The position numbers were made by a program, and so were the translations under genes. The notes beneath the pieces are model-generated. The model was not told the origin of the DNA. It made no database searches and saw only the letters and a program-made list of their open reading frames with translations. This document shows, one piece after another, positions 35,482-45,729 of a stretch of DNA of 64,000 nt; position 1 is the first letter of the stretch, and every line of letters starts with the position of its first letter. The DNA is from Jiella pacifica (GTDB taxonomy: Bacteria > Pseudomonadota > Alphaproteobacteria > Rhizobiales > Rhizobiaceae): NCBI RefSeq assembly GCF_010500815.1, contig NZ_JAAAMG010000025.1, forward strand, positions 1 to 64,000, in the 5' to 3' direction.

Positions 35482-35516
35482 GAAAAGGGGCGGGTCCGAT
35501 GGATCCGCCCCTTTTC
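35482..35516 (+). terminator. intrinsic terminator after the polyamine synthesis genes
   Basis: Arms GAAAAGGGGCGGGTCC and GGATCCGCCCCTTTTC form a 16-bp stem (one G-T pair) around a three-base loop. The A/T ends make it bidirectional. It separates the synthase gene from the opposing small membrane protein gene at 35538. Confidence 0.8.
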
Positions 35517-35537
35517 GCATCGACCCGGGCGGAAGAG

Positions 35538-35924
35538 TCAGAACGGCTTTGCCACCATCACCCAATAGACGAAGACGACGAGGGCGAGCATGGCGACCGA
35601 CAGACCGATCGCCGTCGTCTTTTCACCTGCCGCATAGGCCCGGCGACTTTTTGCACCGAGGATCGGATAGCCGACGAGGACGGCGAGGCCGACCCAGGTG
35701 AAGACCTGACCCATCCATTCCGGCATCATTGCCACCAGGACCAGGCCGAGAACACCGACCAGGCTGGTGAGCGCGACGGCGCCGACATAGACCGCCTTGC
35801 GCATCCCGCCGACGGCGCTGACGGCACCGGACGGCGCGGTCAGTGCGACGCCGGTCCAGCCGATGGACAGCAGCAGCGCCAGCATGGCGAGGCCGCCATG
35901 GGCCTTGACCAGAGTTTCATACAT
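35538..35924 (-). CDS. small four-helix membrane protein, SirB-like
   Basis: A 128-residue protein from the ATG at 35924, which follows AAGGA. It has four hydrophobic segments (LAMLALLLSIGWTGVAL; AVYVGAVALTSLVGVLGLVLV; VFTWVGLAVLVGYPIL; TAIGLSVAMLALVVFVYWVMV). The layout and size are like SirB-type inner-membrane proteins, but I am not certain of homology. It is a single gene facing the polyamine genes. Function unknown. Confidence 0.65.
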   Translation of the reverse strand: MYETLVKAHGGLAMLALLLSIGWTGVALTAPSGAVSAVGGMRKAVYVGAVALTSLVGVLGLVLVAMMPEWMGQVFTWVGLAVLVGYPILGAKSRRAYAAGEKTTAIGLSVAMLALVVFVYWVMVAKPF

Positions 35925-36359
35925 GTCGCGTCCTTGTTCTCGAAGTCTTCCAGATTCGGCCCGAGCCTTTCCACGTCGGCGGCATGCAATGCAAGGCCCA
36001 GTGCCGGCCCTCGTCAAACCGCCCGGCCGGTCCCATCGGCACCGGGCGCTCTGGTCGTGGGAGGTAATGGGAGGTGGTGAAAGCGAACCGCCTTCGAACG
36101 ATCATGCCAACGCCATCGGCGCGCCGGGTCTACCCCCGCGGCGAAACGTCCGACACGCCTGCCGGTCGCCATTCGTCTCCTCGCCCCGGCCACCCAGGGC
36201 CCGCCCCGCCCGCGCGCCTGCCGGAACGACCCCGCAAACGACCGCTGCCCCCGATTTTACACAGGGGAGAAGCCGTTCGGCGGCGGTGGACTCTTCCCTT
36301 CCCGTCGATCAAACCTATTGACGTAAGGACGGGCCGCGAGGCCAGCAGCGGAGACCGGC
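35925..36359. other. divergent intergenic region, no gene seen
   Basis: A 435-base C-rich spacer between the small membrane protein gene and the AGCS symporter gene. Frames present have repetitive Pro/Arg composition and no ribosome site. No riboswitch-like fold was recognised. Confidence 0.45.
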
Positions 36360-37805
<1,446 letters not shown>

Positions 37806-37900
37806 GGGGCCGTGCCGTATCGGCCGCCGCCTTTTCATTCCGGCCGCGTGCCCCTATCACGCTCCCTCACGCAACGGACCAAAACGACAGGGAGAGCGCC

Positions 37901-38821
37901 ATGGCAGAGGCACAGAGGATCGACGGCAAGGCGGCGGCGGCGCGGATCATCGAGACGGTGAAGGCCGGCACCAATGCGCTGACGGAGAAGACCGGGCTCG
38001 TCCCCGGCCTTGCGGTCGTCATCGTCGGCGAGGATCCGGCGAGCCAGGTCTATGTCGGCTCCAAGGCGAAGATGGCCAGCGAGTGCGGCTTCAAGTCGAT
38101 CAAGCACGAGCTGCCGGCCGAGACCAGCGAAGAGACGCTGCTGAAGGTCGTGCGCGATCTCAACGCGGACCCGCAGGTCCACGGAATTCTCGTCCAGCTG
38201 CCGCTGCCGAAGCACATCGACGAGGCCAAGGTCGTCCAGACCGTTGATCCGGACAAGGACGTCGACGGGTTCCACCTGATCAATGTCGGGCGGCTGTCGA
38301 CCGGCGACACCGCCGCCGCCTTCGTGCCCTGCACGCCGGCGGGTTCGATGCTGCTGATCCGCGAGGTGCTGGGCGACGATCTTTCCGGCAAGAGCGCCGT
38401 CATCGTCGGCCGCTCGAACATCGTCGGCAAGCCGATGGCGCAGCTGCTGCTCGCCGCCAACGCCACCGTCACCATCGCCCATTCGCGCACCAAGGATCTC
38501 GCCGCCGTCTGCCGCGGCGCCGACATCCTGGTCGCGGCGGTCGGGCGGCCGGAGATGCTGACCGCGGAGTATGTGAAGGACGGGGCGGTGGTCGTCGATG
38601 TCGGCATCAACCGCATCGAGGCGGCGGAAAAGGGCCTGAAGGAGGATGGCACGCCGAAAACGAAGCTCGTCGGCGACGTGAACTACGCCGAGGCCGCCGC
38701 AAAGGCCGCGGCGATCACGCCGGTGCCGGGAGGCGTCGGGCCGATGACCATCGCCATGCTGATGGCCAACACGCTGCGCTCGGCCTGCCGGTCGGCGGGG
38801 ATGGAGCCGCCGGCACTCTGA
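37901..38821 (+). CDS. folD: methylenetetrahydrofolate dehydrogenase/cyclohydrolase
   Basis: A 306-residue bifunctional one-carbon enzyme. The active-site pair Y51-x3-K55 ([13 protein letters not shown]) and the sites [27 protein letters not shown] and [11 protein letters not shown] are all present. It interconverts methylene- and formyl-tetrahydrofolate with NADP. The ATG at 37901 follows GGGAGAG. It converges on the Hint-domain gene 67 bases downstream. Confidence 0.96.
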   Translation: MAEAQRIDGKAAAARIIETVKAGTNALTEKTGLVPGLAVVIVGEDPASQVYVGSKAKMASECGFKSIKHELPAETSEETLLKVVRDLNADPQVHGILVQLPLPKHIDEAKVVQTVDPDKDVDGFHLINVGRLSTGDTAAAFVPCTPAGSMLLIREVLGDDLSGKSAVIVGRSNIVGKPMAQLLLAANATVTIAHSRTKDLAAVCRGADILVAAVGRPEMLTAEYVKDGAVVVDVGINRIEAAEKGLKEDGTPKTKLVGDVNYAEAAAKAAAITPVPGGVGPMTIAMLMANTLRSACRSAGMEPPAL

Positions 38822-38888
38822 TCGAGCTCACCGACGATCAACAGGGCCCGTGCCGAGCGAGGATCGCGCCGCCCGAGCACCCGGAAGA

Positions 38889-39812
38889 TCAAAGGGCGGC
38901 GTATTGTCCCGCCGTCGGCCAGGCGCACTGGGCCGAGAGACCGGCATAGAACAGGTCGGCGAGGCGCCTGCGCTCAGCCTCGACCAGCGGGCCGTCGATG
39001 GCGACGTCCCGGCAGCGGCCGTGCTGGCCGGCGGGGACAAGGTCTGGATTGGCGAGGACGTCGTCGAGGTCGTTGTCGAACCAGGCCCGCGAGCCCATGT
39101 CGAAGAAGCTCTCCGCCGGCAGGCCGTCCGCGAGCAGCACGTCGTGCTGGTCGAGCTCGACATGCCAATAGGTGACGCGGCTCAGCGTGGTTCGCTCGAT
39201 CGTCGTGCCGTTGATCAGGTTCATGATCGGCACCAGCACCTCGACGCCGTCCTGCTTCACCAGCACAGGGTGGCCGGGCGATAGGAAAACGTCGCGCTCA
39301 GGGACGCCGGCACCGAAGGCGTCTGCCCTAATTCGAATCGGTGCCATGTGAGCCCGTTCCCCGGCACAGTTGAGAACACGCCTGCCGATCCAGACGATCG
39401 GACGTCGTGCCCCCGAAGCGGTGACGGCCAGATCACCGACGGCCAGTTCCTCGATGGGTTTCGGACCATTGACGGTCTCTATCCGGGTGCCGGCGGAGAA
39501 ACAAATGGCAATCTCCGCATCCGTATCCAAAGTGAGGATATTACCATTCGCGTAGTACACTTTGGAATAAATCCAAGTTAGCGAACTTATAGGAGTAATA
39601 GATAAGCTGTTTGAGTTAAAAATATAGGTGTCAACGGCGCCGCTTCCTGAAAGATCGACCTGTTCATTTACTATATCGCCGATAACAGTCAAATCATCGC
39701 CATTTCCGTCATCGTATTCACTGATATAGTAAGGGATTCCCCAGTAACTCGTAACCGTATAGGTACCGTCATTGTTTGACTCGACATAAAAATTGTAGAA
39801 TTTCGTTGCCAT
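38889..39812 (-). CDS. Hint-domain (hedgehog/intein-like) protein
   Basis: A 307-residue protein with AGGAGG seven bases before the ATG at 39812. The N-terminal ~100 residues are Tyr/Asp/Asn-rich beta-like sequence. C104 (IAICFSAGTRIET) begins a Hint domain of the type common in alphaproteobacterial secreted proteins: ELAVGDLAVTASG, SPGHPVLV and a DGLPAESF-like ending follow. No splice acceptor Asn-Cys is seen, so splicing is unlikely; self-cleavage at C104 is possible. The N-terminal DNA (about 39530-39810) is strikingly AT-rich next to the GC-rich Hint part. There is no classical signal peptide. Confidence 0.82.
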   Translation of the reverse strand: MATKFYNFYVESNNDGTYTVTSYWGIPYYISEYDDGNGDDLTVIGDIVNEQVDLSGSGAVDTYIFNSNSLSITPISSLTWIYSKVYYANGNILTLDTDAEIAICFSAGTRIETVNGPKPIEELAVGDLAVTASGARRPIVWIGRRVLNCAGERAHMAPIRIRADAFGAGVPERDVFLSPGHPVLVKQDGVEVLVPIMNLINGTTIERTTLSRVTYWHVELDQHDVLLADGLPAESFFDMGSRAWFDNDLDDVLANPDLVPAGQHGRCRDVAIDGPLVEAERRRLADLFYAGLSAQCAWPTAGQYAAL

Positions 39813-40720
39813 CCTGCCCCTCCTGCTGCTGCGACCCGGTAGATGCAAGCTGACATTTTAAAATGATATGGCGCGAACCGGCTGCCGTTTTTCGACCAGA
39901 CAGGTGGCTGTGGGTCGCACTGCTGGCTTGAGGTTCGAAATTGCCGAGCACCGCGCCAATCTTAGTTAAAGCCATAGACTTTCATGTCGGCATATTATCT
40001 TGTTGTTACGAAATGTAAACCTTCTTGCAGAGGGGGACGGGTTGAATCGCCAACGATGCTGTATCGCAAAAACCCCGCCCGCAGCGTCGTTTCGGCTCTT
40101 CGTAGGGCGTCACCACCCGGCGTGTTCCGACCGTCTCTCACGCTCTGAATCGAGATGTGGGCGTCATCGGTTCAACACGGTACTCATAGATCGCTCATGG
40201 CAACCTTCTTCCACCGGTTCTCGATTCGGCAAAGGAATCGGCTAGCTCCTCTAGCCCCCAGATTAGGAGACCGTGCCGACGGGCCCAAAACGCGGCAACA
40301 AGAACCGGAGAACCGCCCTTGCAGAAAGCACGGCCTTCGTATCGGACGAAACGGCCTCGTGGAGCGATGAAGGCCCAGCCCGCGCGGCATGAATAAAGTG
40401 AGAAGATCTTCAAACGCCTCGCACACGCCTTGGCGCGAGCCAGTCGAGCTATGAGGGGGACGGTCCGCCCCCTCGAGGCCGGACCGTCCGAGTCGCCTCC
40501 CCGGCAACTCCCGCCGCGGCAACGCATTTGCTCGTTGCTCTCCGTGGGCTTCCACGATCTCGTCAATACTATGGCCCGCCACCCTGGGGTAGTGACAGGA
40601 ATCCCCTTCCCCAAGGATTTGGCAACTCTCGTTAATGAATGCCTAATTCATCCACAGGCAAATGCTGCCGGCCCTGCCATCCAGGGCGATGTGGAGCGGG
40701 GGCAGCACGGGCGGCCGCCC
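39813..40720. other. long noncoding or degraded stretch
   Basis: About 900 bases without a convincing gene. The first 200 bases continue the AT-rich segment of the Hint gene; the rest is of ordinary GC content. Several frames of 70-140 codons exist on both strands but have no recognisable family, weak starts and unnatural composition. I see no transposase, attachment site or tRNA. Confidence 0.45.
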
Positions 40721-41956
40721 TTACAGACGACCGGCGAGCGCCTTCGATGGCCAGCAGGTTTCCGGCAGGCCGAGCCTTGCCTCCGCCTCGCCGATCGAGC
40801 GGCGGGTCTTGAAGCCCGCGAGCCCGTCCACCGCGCCGACGTCCATGCCGCGCGCGACCAGCTTCTCCTGCATCCGGTAGACGTCACCGCGGGTCAGGCG
40901 ATCGGCCTTTCGCCATTGCCGCACCAGCGGCCCGGCACCCTGGATCCGATCGGCGAGATGGCCGACGAACAGGGCGTAGAGGTCGGAGTTGTTGTATTCC
41001 TTGATGACGTAGAAGTTCGGCGTGGCGACGAAGGCCGGGCCGAAGCGGCCGGCGGGAAACAGGAGATGGCCGGTGGTCGAGAGTTCGCCTTGCGGGAACT
41101 TGCGGCCGGCGACGCGCGAGGCGCCGGCATCGACGAGATCGGCGATCCGGAAGGCCTTGTCCGGCCCCTCGCCGCGGCAGGAGAGCGACGCCGGGATCTC
41201 GGCCTCGAAGCCCCAGTCCCGGCCACGCTGCCAGCCGGCGGCCTGCAGGTAGTTGGCGATCGAGGCGAGCGTGTCGGGCACCGAGTTCCAGATGTCGCGG
41301 CGCCCGTCGCCGTCGAAATCGACCGCGAACTTCAGGAATTTCGACGGCATGAACTGCGGCTGGCCGAGCGCGCCGGCCCAGGAGGACTTCATCTCCGACA
41401 CCTTCAGGTGCCCGTCGGCGACGATCTTCAAGGCGGCGATCAGTTCCGCGCGGAACATCGCCTTGCGACGCGACAGATAGGCCTTGGTGCCGAGCACCTC
41501 GAAGGCGTTCATCGGGATTTTCGCAGCGCCGAAAGCCGATTCGCGGCCCCATATGGCGAGGATGATCGGCGCCGGCACGCCGTAGCGCTGCTCGATCCGC
41601 GCCAGAAGGTCGCCATGGCGGGACCGCAGCTTTCGTGCCGTGGCGACGTTGCCGGCGACGGCGCGCTCCGACAGATAGTCGGCGCCGCTCTTGAACTCGG
41701 CCTGGAAGTTGATCTCGGCAACGGTGTCCTTGCCGCCGGGCAGGACGAGGTCGGGCAGCTTCGTGTTCGGCGAGACGCCCCTGAAGGCGGCCTCGAAGAC
41801 GGCGCGCGACACGCCTTCGGCCTTGGCCGCTGGCCATATATCGGCTTCGAGAAAGGCGCGGAAGCCGGCGTCGAGCGAGGCGGCGCGGACCGGCGCGGCG
41901 GCCGAGAGCGCGAGGAGGAGAATGGCGGCACAGAGGCGGCAGAGACGATCGGTCAT
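40721..41956 (-). CDS. lytic murein transglycosylase (MltB-like) with C-terminal PG-binding domain
   Basis: A 411-residue periplasmic enzyme. Signal peptide (RLCRLCAAILLLALSAAAPVRA), then an SLT_2/MltB domain (about 25-330) with catalytic Glu in IWGRESAFGA and the block SSWAGALGQPQFMPS. A peptidoglycan-binding domain closes the protein (about 345-405, VYRMQEKLVARGMDVGAVDGLAGFKTR). It cleaves the MurNAc-GlcNAc bond to 1,6-anhydro products. There is no lipobox, so unlike MltB it is likely soluble. No operon partner. Confidence 0.92.
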   Translation of the reverse strand: MTDRLCRLCAAILLLALSAAAPVRAASLDAGFRAFLEADIWPAAKAEGVSRAVFEAAFRGVSPNTKLPDLVLPGGKDTVAEINFQAEFKSGADYLSERAVAGNVATARKLRSRHGDLLARIEQRYGVPAPIILAIWGRESAFGAAKIPMNAFEVLGTKAYLSRRKAMFRAELIAALKIVADGHLKVSEMKSSWAGALGQPQFMPSKFLKFAVDFDGDGRRDIWNSVPDTLASIANYLQAAGWQRGRDWGFEAEIPASLSCRGEGPDKAFRIADLVDAGASRVAGRKFPQGELSTTGHLLFPAGRFGPAFVATPNFYVIKEYNNSDLYALFVGHLADRIQGAGPLVRQWRKADRLTRGDVYRMQEKLVARGMDVGAVDGLAGFKTRRSIGEAEARLGLPETCWPSKALAGRL

Positions 41957-42014
41957 GCCGGCAGTGATAACGGCGCGGCGGGCTCGCCGAAAGCCTCTTT
42001 CCGCGAGCGCCCGG

Positions 42015-42812
42015 TCAACGTCCCTTGAAGACCGGCCTTCGCTTCTCGCCGAACGCGGCGACGGCTTCGCGGAAATCCTCGCTGAGATAGGCCTTCAGGA
42101 TCAGGTCGCGGTCGCTCGCCCCGGCGCCGTCGCGGCGAAGTCGCCGCAGCGCCTCCTTGGTGGCCGACAGCGTGATCGGAGCGAGGCCGGCAATGGCTTC
42201 GGCCATTTCGGCGGCGGCCGCGACGAGGGCCTCCCGGTCGGCCACGACGCGCGAGACGAGGCCGCAGGCTGCAGCCTCGCGCGCATCGACCAGCCGGGCG
42301 GTGAGGAGGAGTTCGCGGGTGAGACCCATGCCGATCAGTTCGCCCACCCGGGCGAGATTTTCCACCGACAGCGCATTGCCGAGGGTGCGGGCGATGGGAA
42401 AGCCGAAGCGGAGATTGTCGCAGGCGATGCGGATGTCGGCCGCGCAGGCGATCGCCGCGCCGCCACCGGTCGCAGCGCCGGCCATCGCCGCGATAACCGG
42501 CACCGGGCAGGCCTCGATCGCCCCGAACACCCGCTCCATCAGCGCCTCGTAGGCGAGAACCGCCGCCTCTTCCGTGACGTCACGAAAGGCGGCGATGTCG
42601 GTGCCCGCGGCAAACGCCCTCTCGCCGGCGCCGAGGATGACGAGGCAGCGAAGATCGCCGTCCAGGGTCACTCCCTCGCAGATCTCGGCGAGCCGCTCGT
42701 ACATCGGCAGGGTCAGCGCGTTCATCGCCTGCGGCCGGTCGAGGGTGATCCAGCCGGTGGAACCGGCCTTTTCGAAGCTGAGCGTCTGAAGGCTGGGCGT
42801 CTCGTCCGGCAT
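42015..42812 (-). CDS. enoyl-CoA hydratase/isomerase (crotonase) family protein
   Basis: A 265-residue crotonase-fold protein. The oxyanion-hole stretches AFAAGTDIAAF and AGAATGGGAAIACAADIRIA are present. The two catalytic Glu of classical crotonases are absent: the first position reads GGGAAI rather than GGGCEL, and the second reads FGFPIA rather than FGxPE. It is therefore unlikely to be a normal 2-enoyl-CoA hydratase. It may act as an isomerase, thioesterase or other crotonase-type enzyme. It stands alone, 58 bases from the lytic transglycosylase gene. Confidence 0.8.
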   Translation of the reverse strand: MPDETPSLQTLSFEKAGSTGWITLDRPQAMNALTLPMYERLAEICEGVTLDGDLRCLVILGAGERAFAAGTDIAAFRDVTEEAAVLAYEALMERVFGAIEACPVPVIAAMAGAATGGGAAIACAADIRIACDNLRFGFPIARTLGNALSVENLARVGELIGMGLTRELLLTARLVDAREAAACGLVSRVVADREALVAAAAEMAEAIAGLAPITLSATKEALRRLRRDGAGASDRDLILKAYLSEDFREAVAAFGEKRRPVFKGR

Positions 42813-42903
42813 CTTCCCCCCTCGAACCCCGGCGCCTGCGGCGCGTCAAAAACCGCTCACGACATCAGCACGCATCGTTCCACCCGGCAAGCCGACGAAC
42901 AAC

Positions 42904-42928
42904 GGCCCGGCATCAGGGATGCCGGGCC
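42904..42928 (-). terminator. intrinsic terminator-like hairpin
   Basis: A perfect 10-bp stem GGCCCGGCAT / ATGCCGGGCC with a five-base loop. On the minus strand it follows the lipoprotein gene at 42967 and is trailed by a T-rich stretch (GTTGTTCG), so it probably ends that message before the crotonase gene. Confidence 0.6.
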
Positions 42929-42966
42929 GCAGTAAATCGGCATAAGCCTTTCGGGCCGCCTGCTTT

Positions 42967-43596
42967 TCAGGTGTTCATCTCACGAAGATCGGTGATGTAC
43001 TGCTCAGGCAGGTGCAACGGGCTCGGCGTCTTGAAGCCCATGTGACGGGCGATGTCGCCGACGAAGGAGCTGCAGTTGTAGGTGACGGCGTTCCACACCG
43101 GGCTGCGGTCCTGGAGGTCGTGGATATAGGCGACGATCTCGTTGTACTGGGCGGCGGTCAGCGGGATGGTCCATTCCGCCAGAAGATAGGCCTTCTCGGT
43201 GTCGCCGTCGCTGGCGCCGGTTTCCGAGGGAACCGGCAGGATGTGGCCGATCATGTAGGGCACGTTGCTGGTCGAGGCGGGGTGGAGACCCGCCACCTCG
43301 GTCATGCTCGGAATCAGCGTACCGGTGGAATCATAGGGGACGTTGCCGCGCGCATCGAACTTGCCGAAGACCACGAAAGTGTGGCCGTAGCTCAGAGCGT
43401 TTCGGGCGCGGAAGGAGATGAAATACGGCTTGGCCTGGGTCTCGGTCGGCGCATAGGCCGCCGGCTGCATGAGGCTCGCGGAGGTGACGGGGGCATTCGC
43501 CATCACCTTGCTGTGGGTAGAGGCCGTGGAGGTGCATCCGGCGACGGCGAGGCTCAGGAGAGCCGCGGCCGCGAGCCGAAGGAATGAGGGAAGCAT
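42967..43596 (-). CDS. lipoprotein with possible papain-like (permuted) peptidase fold
   Basis: A 209-residue lipoprotein with lipobox LAVAGC (Cys about residue 21). The mature part has RNALSYGHTFVVFGKF and later AVTYNCSSFVGDIARHMGF. A conserved His after Tyr-Gly and a Cys before Ser-Ser-Phe, in the order His then Cys, recalls circularly permuted NlpC/P60- or LRAT-like hydrolases. I cannot name the family. If active it would sit at the inner face of the outer membrane or on the inner membrane and might cut murein peptides or acyl bonds. A hairpin terminator follows. Confidence 0.62.
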   Translation of the reverse strand: MLPSFLRLAAAALLSLAVAGCTSTASTHSKVMANAPVTSASLMQPAAYAPTETQAKPYFISFRARNALSYGHTFVVFGKFDARGNVPYDSTGTLIPSMTEVAGLHPASTSNVPYMIGHILPVPSETGASDGDTEKAYLLAEWTIPLTAAQYNEIVAYIHDLQDRSPVWNAVTYNCSSFVGDIARHMGFKTPSPLHLPEQYITDLREMNT

Positions 43597-43904
43597 CGTG
43601 CCCGCCTTTCTCGAAAACGAAACGTGGTTACTCCGACCGGTCTTTCAGTCTGTCGAGCAACAATCATGACGCATCTATAGCGTTTACCGTCACTTGAGAG
43701 TGCGGCGTGGCGTCATGTCACGCTATCGGTACTCCAGCCATGGAGCGCAGCGCAGTCTTTTTGCCGAAGATCTCATCCGATCACATGGCCAAGAATGCGC
43801 TCAAGTCGTGTCGGTTCCGTCACCGACGACCGCCGGTCATGGGACCACGGCGGAAAATCAGATGAGGGAGGCCGCAAGCGACCTCCCCCAACGCCTGTAG
43901 GGGA
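43597..43904. other. intergenic region, no gene seen
   Basis: About 308 bases between two lipoprotein genes on the minus strand. It must contain the promoter of the 43596 gene. No convincing frame or hairpin was found. Confidence 0.4.
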
Positions 43905-44051
43905 TCAACCCTTGGTGACGTAAGCCGGCTCGGAGTAGACCGGCTCGGCGACCGGGGCCTTGCCCTTGCCCTTGCCGATGCCCTTGCCCATGCAGCCAGC
44001 GAAGGTTGCGAGAGCGAAGCACGCGACCGATGCGATGATGACTTTCTTCAT
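43905..44051 (-). CDS. very small lipoprotein, Gly-Lys-rich
   Basis: A 48-residue protein: MKKVIIASVACFALATFAGC, then MGKGIGKGKGKAPVAEPVYSEPAYVTKG. The lipobox TFAGC places the lipidated Cys at residue 20. The mature 29 residues are a basic GKGKGKG run followed by a Pro/Glu/Tyr tail. It resembles entericidin-sized lipoproteins in plan, not in sequence. AGGTAG precedes the ATG. Too short for routine gene finding but the signal peptide is convincing. Confidence 0.7.
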   Translation of the reverse strand: MKKVIIASVACFALATFAGCMGKGIGKGKGKAPVAEPVYSEPAYVTKG

Positions 44052-44507
44052 AGTGACTACCTATTCGTGTCTGTCGGTTTGGTTGCCGCAGTTCAAATTC
44101 CCGACGCGATTGCGGCCGGTGCGTTCGGAACCTGTTGCCAAAACACGCTACCGGCAAGTGCCCAAAAGCCACAGTTACCGCCGAACGTCAGAACTCTAAC
44201 CTACGCGTAGTTAACAATTTGTTTCAGACCTGCTTTTCGGCGTCAGAACAGCCCTCATCGCGGGGGTTTTACGCGGTCTGGCCGGCGCTCGGGGCGCTCC
44301 GGCGGGGCGTGGCCGGCGGGCCGCAGCGGCAGACAAATCGCGCGTTGCGAATCAACGACCTGACCGGCGACGAAAGAAGCTGCGACAACTTGGCACGCAA
44401 GCCGAGAACATGACGAATCGGGGCGTTGCCGCGCAACAGGGCGACACCGGCGGCAAGCAACGGCGGCTCTTTTGCTTGGCGATTATTTGTCGGCCCGCGC
44501 TTCGGCC
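44052..44507. other. intergenic region, no gene seen
   Basis: About 456 bases upstream of the tiny lipoprotein gene. A modest AT-rich patch at 44200-44230 (TAGTTAACAATTTG) might be promoter DNA. No protein-like frame was found. Confidence 0.4.
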
Positions 44508-45122
44508 TCAGCGCGAAAGCGGTGCCGGAGGCAGGATCTCGACGGGCGCTGCCGGCGATAGCCCGCCCCGCTCGGCCACTTCGGCTTCGGTTGTGAGCAC
44601 CGAGCCCGGCGGTCCCTTGATGACGACATGCGCCTCGCGGACGGCCGCCCGGTTCTGGTCGAGGACCATGTCGCGCTCGGCAGCGAGCAGTACCTCGGCG
44701 GGCTGAGCCGTGGCGGCGGTGAATGCGGTGCCGAGTTCCTCGCGGGTCTTGGCGCAGTTTTGATAGGCCGTGGCCGCCACGACGTCGTCGGGAAGCCCCG
44801 AGGTCACCTGCTTGACGCTTTCGTCGTAGTTGCAGAAGGCGTCGGCGCGAAGGGCGATGTCGAGATCCCCCGTCACCGGGCCGTAGCGCTGGGCGATCAG
44901 CGCCTTGCGGGCGTTGTAGTCGTTCAGATAGGTCTTGCGCAGGGCCAGCCGGCACTGGGCATAGACCAGTTCGCCGGGTCGGATGAGAAGGCTCTGGCAA
45001 TGGGCGTCGTCGGCCGGATCCTCGGGATTCATCACCTCGTCGAGATCGCCGCCAGTGGCGAGGCACCCGGACAGGGCACCGGAGAGAACCAGGGAAGCGG
45101 CGGCGAAGGCCATCAGGCGCAT
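44508..45122 (-). CDS. lipoprotein of unknown function
   Basis: A 204-residue lipoprotein from the ATG at 45122 (MRLMAFAAASLVLSGALSGC); the TTG three codons earlier is less likely. The lipobox is LSGC. The mature part is helical with several Cys (HCQSLL, YAQCRLAL, FCNYDES, YQNCAK) that could pair in the periplasm. The C-terminus is Pro-rich. I do not recognise a family. It is alone on its strand. Confidence 0.6.
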   Translation of the reverse strand: MRLMAFAAASLVLSGALSGCLATGGDLDEVMNPEDPADDAHCQSLLIRPGELVYAQCRLALRKTYLNDYNARKALIAQRYGPVTGDLDIALRADAFCNYDESVKQVTSGLPDDVVAATAYQNCAKTREELGTAFTAATAQPAEVLLAAERDMVLDQNRAAVREAHVVIKGPPGSVLTTEAEVAERGGLSPAAPVEILPPAPLSR

Positions 45123-45360
45123 GGCGGTCAATCCATAGGGGCGTCGGTCCCTCCGACGGCCAGCAGTTGTTCGAGACGAGGCGAGCGGCCGGCCACCCTT
45201 CGGGAATGGCCGTCCTGGATCCCTGCCCCGAAGCCCGCGCGATCAGGACACAGCCGCGACCCTGCGGGTCGGCGGCCGGGGCCAGACCTCGTGAAGTTCA
45301 TTGCGGCGAAGGTGTGGCGCTGCACGCCTCCGCGCCTTGAATCAAAAGGAAAAACTTCGG

Positions 45361-45729
45361 CTATTGCGCGGGAACCACGTCGCGCACGGCTGATTCCAGC
45401 GCGTCGGTCATCTTCTTGGCGGCGCAGGTGCGCGTCGGACTGACGACCGCCTGCTGCTCGAGGTCCCCCCGATCGATCGGGCAGACCTCGCGGGCGACGC
45501 GCGACGGCACCTTGACCGTCAACGGGATCTCGGAGACCTTGCGCGACAGCTTCGAGGCGAGAGAGGTCTTCACCCCCCAATCGCCGAGCGAAACCTCCAC
45601 CAGCATCGACTGCTCGTCGGAAGCGAGGGGATCACTCGTCGAGGACGTCTCCGTCTGGGCCGAGGCAGGCGATGCCGCGAACGCGAACGCCAGCGCCACG
45701 CCAACGAGCCGGCGGCGCGCTTGCGGCAT
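45361..45729 (-). CDS. small secreted protein of unknown function
   Basis: A 122-residue protein if started at the ATG at 45729, giving a clean signal peptide (RRRLVGVALAFAFAASPASAQ). An ATG at 45762 would extend it by 11 residues. The mature part contains LVEVSLGDWGVKTSLASKLSRKV and a pair of Cys (EVCPIDRG, RTCAAKK) that may form a disulphide. Not recognised. Confidence 0.5.
   Translation of the reverse strand: MPQARRRLVGVALAFAFAASPASAQTETSSTSDPLASDEQSMLVEVSLGDWGVKTSLASKLSRKVSEIPLTVKVPSRVAREVCPIDRGDLEQQAVVSPTRTCAAKKMTDALESAVRDVVPAQ

Noticed and set aside
40184-40614. Minus-strand frames of 130-140 codons considered as transposase remnants
   Set aside because: No DDE residues, helix-turn-helix or terminal inverted repeats could be seen.
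42015-42812. Simple call as a beta-oxidation enoyl-CoA hydratase
   Set aside because: Both catalytic Glu positions appear substituted and no other beta-oxidation gene is nearby.
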